Source of the DNA: Datisca glomerata
Taxonomy: Eukaryota; Streptophyta; Magnoliopsida; Cucurbitales; Datiscaceae
NCBI GenBank assembly: GCA_003255025.1
Contig: QANY01009110.1
Coordinates: 2,010,367-2,074,366, forward strand
Length of the DNA stretch: 64,000 nt
Direction: 5' to 3'
Shown here piece by piece: positions 58,172 through 64,000 of this stretch. The first letter of the stretch is position 1. Every line of letters starts with the position of its first letter. The translations under genes and the position numbers were made by a program. Below the pieces are notes generated by a model. That model saw nothing but the letters and a program-made list of their open reading frames with translations, searched no databases and was not told the origin of the DNA.

Positions 58172-59287
58172 TTGGAAAGCATTATTTGTTGAAAGAAATT
58201 AACTATGACAAATATACTGTACGTTTAGAACTTAAAAACAATTTGAATAAATGTAGCATAAAAGTAATTTTGGCCAAATGATTAAATGACAAAATGAAAT
58301 TATACCTTATATAGTTCAAATCCCAATCAACCTTTGGATTGGAATTTTCATGGTAATCCAAAATTTTAATTTCATTTAGTTAAGAAAAACATAAAAGCGA
58401 GATAATTAAATCTTTAAGAAACGTCATTGTTTTCAGCTCTAGAACAGAAGCTCTAAATGGATATATTATCTTTCTACCAAAATTTTATGTGGCTAATGAC
58501 ATAGTGACGTACAGGTTTAAAACAAATCGCATTTAGTCCTAATTAATCAAACAACCCGAGGTGTATCTCAGCTGATCACACTCTGAGTTTCTTCTCCAGA
58601 AGTCACCAATTTGATATGCATCAGGTACCACTGCAGATTTTACTCGATTACTCACATTATCCAAAAAACTAAGCGTTAACATTATAATTAGACATAAAAT
58701 GTTACTTGTTCTCTATAATTCAACTGAGCGAATATATATATATTCCATAGCTCTATAAAAGAAAAATGGTGTAGCAACATTATAGTCTATACAATTTCGA
58801 ATCGGTAGTATGAGTGGTCTCATGCCGACAAAAAAAAAGTATAAGTGGTCTCACATCACAGAAAATTTTATGACTTCTTGAGATTAAATTGGTGACTTCT
58901 AAAATTATGTACTTTGCAATAGTCTATACAATTATGAATCGGCAGTAATACTCTATACAATTATGTACTTCGCAATGCAAAATGGCCAATATTTCAAATT
59001 TCTAAAATTAGAAAACGATGAACAAATGAATTTAAAGTACGATTACTAGAAAATAGTTCCGTTGTCAATTCCGTTCTGTTCAGGCTGGAATGGTCGGAAT
59101 GTTCCTGTTCCGGGACGGGAACGGAACGGATCAGAGGTGATAAAATTTCGTCTAAAACTTCGGTCAATTCCGGCCGGAATATGCTCATTTCGCCCGGAAT
59201 TAGCAAAATGGCAAATGGGCCGAAACAAGCCCGTATTTTTAAAATTGTACTAAAAATAAATGGAAGCGATTAATTATAATAATAATG
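58172..59287. other. Unassigned DNA with a GC-rich patch
   Basis: 59060-59230 is unusually GC-rich and full of GGAAC, TTCCGG and CCGGAAT motifs on both strands, including TTCCGGCCGGAAT. It looks like part of a repeat, type unknown. Confidence 0.4.
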
Positions 59288-59400
59288 CAACAGCTCAGGT
59301 GGTTATGTGCCTTAATTAGAATCAAACCTTCCCCTCCTAGGTTTGAATATCATCATTTGCACTCTATATTTTTACTTCATTTTTGTTCAATAATAATTTA
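59288..59400 (+). mobile_element. tRNA-derived SINE head
   Basis: A box CAGCTCAGGTGG at 59290-59301 and B box GGTTTGAATATC at 59340-59351, 45 bp apart, with tRNA-like sequence between. The tail is AT-rich with no clear end. It has Pol III promoter form, but the B box deviates from the consensus at several bases. Confidence 0.5.
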
Positions 59401-59940
59401 TTAATTTAATAGAGCTAATTTTTCTTCTATAATTGATTAAATTTATTTCTATAATTATTTTTTAGAATAAATAACTTGTTTAGATTAATGTGTAATTAGT
59501 TTTTATTATAAATTTAAGTAAATGAGTGATTGTTTTTAGATTAAATAAGTGATTTCTTTAGATTAATTTGATTACTTGTATATCGATTTATTTATTTTTC
59601 ACGTGAAAGATTAAGCTCATACTTTTAAATAAATTGAGATACTTAGAATAAACTATGAGTGCCCAAAATAAATAAGTTTTTAATAAAAATTATGTGTATC
59701 TTGTTTTTATACGTCATGATTCACTGTTTGTTATATTATAAATTTTATAATATTATTTTTATATGTCTGAATTTTTTCTCTGAAACAAATACCAGAACAC
59801 CAAAATATCTAAAACGTTCCGCTTTTTAAAAAAATCGAAAGGACCACCAAAACGGAATTGACTACTATGAAAAATAGACATTGAGCTTGAGAAAGGCTGT
59901 GATTGACAGATTGTAACAATGGAAGAAACAATCCAACTGA
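59401..59940. other. Unassigned AT-rich DNA
   Basis: No supported feature. Confidence 0.5.
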
Positions 59941-60012
59941 TGTAGCGGAAGCCTCAACAAAACTCTAGCAATACCAAGGCTCTTGAATCACGCATGATTA
60001 CCAGCAATTGAA
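59941..60012 (-). repeat. 3' LTR tail of the gypsy element
   Basis: TGTAGCGGAAGCCTC matches TACAACGAAAGCCTC at 61418, which fixes the LTR edge. The adjoining pentamer is ACTGA. Confidence 0.65.
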
Positions 60013-60200
60013 ATTGTTACCTCACCACCTTTTTAAGCCAGGTTAGTTTGTAAGGCTTGTGATGTTTTTCAGTCTTAATATTCAGTTTTTGTACCTCTTC
60101 TGAATTATATTTTCGCAACTGCCAGGGTCAATCATGAAATGACACCTTGCTCAGGACGATATAAGTATACTGGAAAAGATTACTCCTCAACCAGTCATCC
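60013..60200 (-). pseudogene. Gypsy protease start
   Basis: Reads HFMIDPGSCENII near 60150, the D-S-G-S-C-E-N aspartic protease motif of Ty3/gypsy elements with serine replaced by proline, then LNIKTEKHHKPYKLTWLKK and GGEVTIS. It ends at the junction with the LTR tail. Confidence 0.75.
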
Positions 60201-61320
60201 TCAGGTACTATTTTAGGCGTCAAGTACGACCTCCTAACAACCAGTGCAATCCCTACGTCACCTGTAACAACCTCCTCATCATCTAACTATTCTCGTCAAA
60301 ACTTGGATGTTCAGCAATTTCTGTGTCCTCATCGTCACCTTCATCAATTTCAGGCTTTCAGCAAACAGTGCCCTCTTGCCAGCCTTTTTATAATCAGACT
60401 GCTTATGCCCAGGTTCACCAAAAGTGAAACACTCCATGGTACTACTGCTCGTATCTTTAGTAAACTGACTTCCAACAGCCTTACTACTCGTGCCACCCGT
60501 ATTAGCGTTACTGGTGCCACTAAATCCACTACCACTATTAGCATGGCGCGACTATTTCGCCACCATCAATGCTCTCTAATGTGCCTCCGACACAGACATA
60601 AGATCGAACATGTTAAGGGTATCCTGAATCTGAACTCTCAACCCCCCAATGTATCACGCCAACAATTGCTCCTCAAGTTCTTGGATTTCATTTCTGGCCA
60701 TCAATTGGTAAAACTCATTAGTATAATCATCCACCGATCTTGAAACCTACTTCGAATTCTACAACTTTTGATACAAAATCCACTGATAAATTATAAGACA
60801 AAAACGCAGCTCGCAGACGTTTCTTCATCTTCCCAGGAAGAAATTTTTTACTTACCCAACCTACTACTAGATAGCTTCTATTGCTGCCACCAAGCCATAG
60901 CCCTCCCACGCAATCTAATCACCAGTAAAGGTACTCGTTTGTTCTCTGGGATCCCTTTGCACTCTAAAATCTCCTCAACAATCGCCAATCAATCAAGGAA
61001 CTTTTCAGCTTGAAAATTGCCATAAAATTCTAGTATTTTGGTCCTCACACCGGCCTCCCACCTCCTATTGTCCTCTTTTGTTGAGATTCTTTGCCGTCTA
61101 TGATGAATCTGTGGAATGTCCTCATAGTATTCTTCTTCTTCTTCCCCATCTGTATCGTCTACCCAATCTCCCTGTTTATATGGATTTTGTGTTTCAGACG
61201 TATTCCTCTTATTATGATTCCACATCATATCAGCCATCCTCTTGATTAACTGTCCCAACATGTGTTCCATTCGTTGGTCCAAAATCTTGCCTGATTCGAT
61301 GTTCTAACTGAACACCATCA
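60200..61320 (-). pseudogene. Gypsy gag remnant
   Basis: Starts near 61282 with MDQRMEHMLGQLIKRMADMM, then an acidic stretch, then RWEAGVRTKILEFYGNFQAE, the start of the retrotransposon gag domain. It continues with AMAWWQQ, then RSVDDYTNEFYQLMARNE and IGGLRVQIQDTLN in shifted frames. The zinc knuckle at 60433-60385 reads C-F-T-F-G-E-P-G-H-K-Q-S-D-Y: two of four ligands are replaced (Cys to Phe and Cys to Tyr). Multiple stops. Confidence 0.8.
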
Positions 61321-61400
61321 TCACGCCCATAACCCTCCTCGACTCGCTCCTGTCGTTATTGATTTCGACGCAATGCCATGAATAATATGGATTAGTTTTA

Positions 61401-61412
61401 GCTCTAATACCA
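61401..61412 (-). other. Primer-binding site, gypsy element
   Basis: Plus strand GCTCTAATACCA; element strand TGGTATTAGAGC, initiator tRNA-Met type with one change. It lies 5 bp from the LTR edge. Confidence 0.7.
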
Positions 61413-61417
61413 ACTAA

Positions 61418-61690
61418 TACAACGAAAGCCTCGATAAAACCCTAGGAATATCAATGCACGATTATCAATAATTGATCTTCCAAAATCTGTTGAATCTTAA
61501 GATTACTAGAATTTAGGCAACAATTTCCTAGATTCACAAATAATACAAAAAAATTAGAATAAAAGGGGAACAATTTTCTCATAAAAATATCAAAACTATC
61601 TAAACACCCGAATAAAGATGAATTCAATCCGAGTCTAAAGTTACATCCTCCGAAAATTGACATCGCCCACATCACCAACCCTAGACATAG
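61418..61690 (-). repeat. 5' LTR of the gypsy element, outer edge unknown
   Basis: The inner edge is set by match with 59941. The outer edge cannot be placed because the 3' LTR is mostly missing. Confidence 0.5.
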
Positions 61691-64000
61691 GATTGTTAAA
61701 GATAATTAATGAATAGGGAAGTGGTTGATCCATTTAATAAGTCTAAATGAGAGAGGGAGAGAGAGGGAGGTCAAAGTCCATTTCTATAAAACTAACACGT
61801 AAAGAAACGAAGGGATAGAGAGAAAAGTAGATGGTCTTTCAGAGTTTGATAGACTTTTGACGAACGAATATACCGAGGGGTGAAAAGACCTTCACTTTCT
61901 CTCTCTCACTGAATGTACTGTACTATTGTGCTGTGGAACACACCATAAACCGACAGTAGAAATGCAGTTTTATCTCTTTTTAAAATAAAAAATCTACTTA
62001 CCCTCTTCTTTTTAATGCCACTTGATTAATTTGTCAAATCCTTTGTTAAAAAAAATTAAAATATGTAAAATTCTATTCATCTTTATTTCAGTCATGTTTA
62101 AATTTATTTGTACACTCACCAATGTTGAGTTATTGGCAATTTACAGTCATAAACTTGTTGTATGTGAAGAAATGATTTGGTCAATTAAGATTTACTAATA
62201 ATTGACACATAAGTTAAGTCTAATATTTAAAAACTAGAAATAGAAGTTCAAAATCGCAAAGCATGTTAAGAATTTTTATTAACAGAGGCAAAGATAAGAA
62301 GGGCATTTCACTAAATAATGCATTTATTCATGCAAATATGGGATCCGTTTATGGTAAAAAAGTCATACCAATCATATTAATTAAACATAGACACATGGAA
62401 CAAAGTTGTACTGTTTTTTTTTTTTTTCAATTTCTGAAGTTGACATTTGAATTTAAGAGAGAGAGAGAGAGGTGGTGACCCTTAGGGTGGCCATACCTCG
62501 AAAAGAGATGGTAGTAAATGAAAAAAAGGGGAGCGGAAGGGTACAGGACTTTTTTGGCAGAAAAGAGAGTCTGATGTGAGCGGTGAAGAAATGATTTTGT
62601 AATCGATTGCTTTATGATTGATGAGAGTCTTCCTTTTCCCTTGGGAAAATAAAAATAATATAAAAAAATATGTAAGAGAGAGAAAAAGAAGCATATAAGA
62701 AAACTTGAGAAATAGAGATTTATTCTCTTCTATGTTTTAAGTTCAAATTCTTTTAAATTGCTGAAAATGCATTCTGATGTCAGTCTCGGTAACTTACAAT
62801 AATGTGTAAAAAATATTTATAATAAATAAAACAGTCTCTTAAAATTAATGGAATACGCAGGATACAATACAGATGCTTATATTATTAAAATACAAGACAC
62901 ATAGAAGAAAGTAAATGAATATAAAAAAGTACCCACTTTCTTTTTCATCCCAAGCTCTTATTTCTTTTCATTCTGACAAGAAAAAGTATGATGAGGTGAT
63001 GATAATATAATAAAAGTGTGCAGTTTGAACGAGTGCAGAAATGCATGTCTTATTGGTAGTAGAGTAGAAGTAAGTAGTAGTACTAAGTAGTACTAAGTTC
63101 AAAAGTAAATGGATTTACTTTTTGACCTACGTAGCTTAGGATGATATAGGTATTGAGATAATGTGAAAACTTAAAAAGAGAGAGAGATGGATTTGTGTGG
63201 GCATCAGTGTGCGATGTGTGATTGAGCTTTCACATCATGCCTCTCCTTAAGGGCCTGGGAAGAGGAGTAAATATTTTGGTGGGTATTCTGTTCGTTGAAT
63301 GTATAAATCAAGTAGCCAGTATCTATTTAAATTTTAAAAAAATAAGTAGAATATATTTGAAAATTAAGGTATTTAGAGAAATGAGACTTCAATTAGTGAA
63401 GACATGTAAATCTTTAATTATTGAAAATCAATTGAAAAAAGTTATCTAAAGAACCAATTTAGAAAACTAATTTTAAATTTTTTATCAAAGTTTAAAAATC
63501 AAGAGTGAGAAAAATCATTATTTTTGTGTAGAAAATTTATATGTCAAGCATCAATATAGTCAAAATAATTATATTATTTTTATTTGAAATAATTTTGAGG
63601 TCTGAAGGATGAACTTTCGAATCATCCATGGTTATAATTTTGAGAATATAGAATGAATGATAGAGGATCTTTCCTTCTAAATTTTTTATTGGGCTAATAT
63701 TAATGGATTTTGTTTCTAAGAGAATATGTCTGTAGAAATTGATATTCTTGTCCTTGTGACCAGGGACAGAGTGAAAATTTGGAAGAAAATGAGTTTTTAC
63801 TATTTCAACATGATCTTTCAAATGGAGGTTATAAACACATTGTCAACTATTATCATTTACATGAAAGTAAGTTGGCTATGACATATACCTCTTGATTCTG
63901 TCCATCATCATACCACATGGAAAAGCAAAAAAAAGTTACAAACGTACATTTGTTACATCTACTATCATACATATCTAATGGTACTAATGTCATATTTGAA
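61691..64000. other. Unassigned AT-rich DNA
   Basis: Short purine tracts only, such as (GA)7 at 62458-62471. Open frames here (62263-62478, 63222-63449, 63537-63821) are AT-biased and resemble no known protein. Confidence 0.5.

Larger units (their letters stand above)
59941..61690 (-). mobile_element. Collapsed Ty3/gypsy retrotransposon
   Basis: Minus-strand element: 5' LTR from 61418 (right edge uncertain), primer-binding site 61401-61412 (TGGTATTAGAGC, one base from the tRNA-Met type), gag, protease start, then only the last 70 bp of the 3' LTR (59941-60012). Most of pol (RT, RNase H, integrase) and most of the 3' LTR are missing. The 3' LTR tail and 5' LTR share GAAGCCTC..AAAAC..TAG..AT. 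The junction lies in protease near 60012, with a short shared CAATTGA. Confidence 0.75.

Noticed and set aside
59062..59253. Overlapping frames on both strands in a GC-rich patch
   Set aside because: Both strands are open because of the GGAAC/TTCCG repeat texture, not because of coding.
61418..61930. ACTGA near 61911 as the right target duplication of the gypsy element
   Set aside because: The adjoining bases do not form an LTR end (CT-rich, no CA), so the match is likely chance.
62263..62478. 71-codon plus-strand frame
   Set aside because: AT-biased, ends in a GA repeat, and has no motif.

Overview
This is 64 kb of repeat-filled nuclear DNA from a flowering plant, most likely a eudicot. 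The evidence is the AT-rich composition, Ty1/copia elements primed by initiator tRNA-Met, L1-type LINEs with a plant RNase H, Helitrons, CACTA transposons, and captured fragments of two plant genes, one with a plastid transit peptide. I found no intact host gene and no intact transposon gene. Nearly every open frame is a broken piece of a mobile element.

Layout. 1-17807: two copies of one copia family (LTRs about 1.5-1.9 kb), both reading on the minus strand and sharing a central LTR (LTR-internal-LTR-internal-LTR). The right-hand copy carries an unrelated-looking solo LTR (10002-12152). The array sits inside the reverse transcriptase of a second copia element (17808 to about 21700, minus). 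21775-24520: an exon-like reading frame, a LINE RNase H scrap and unassigned DNA. 24521-31741: a third copia element with 345-347 bp LTRs, split by a solo LTR of the first family with a perfect ATTAG duplication. 31993-32802: a short Helitron. 33600-36200: AT-rich DNA with tandem repeats. 36230-39463: a 5'-truncated LINE with target-site duplications. 39722-40692: a second LINE 3' end. 43485-47421: a Helitron-bounded block containing a long-TIR element and a CACTA end. 46510-48137 and 50335-55127: a direct duplication, with a CACTA element inserted only in the second copy. 57848-58171: an LTR-like unit. 59288 onward: a tRNA-derived SINE head. 59941 to about 61690: a collapsed Ty3/gypsy element. 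61700-64000: AT-rich DNA with nothing recognised.

The most interesting object is the CACTA element at 51930-55091. It has CACTA ends, an AAT target duplication, palindromic subterminal repeats and no transposase. Inside it are intron-bearing fragments of an exportin-7 gene (four exons) and, 85 bp further on, exon 1 of a hydroxymethylbilane synthase (porphobilinogen deaminase) gene. It is a Pack-CACTA type gene-capture element that joins pieces of two host genes in one orientation. The duplicated copy at 46510-48137 preserves the empty insertion site.

Limits: all family assignments come from reading translations and motifs by eye. No database search, dating or expression evidence was available.
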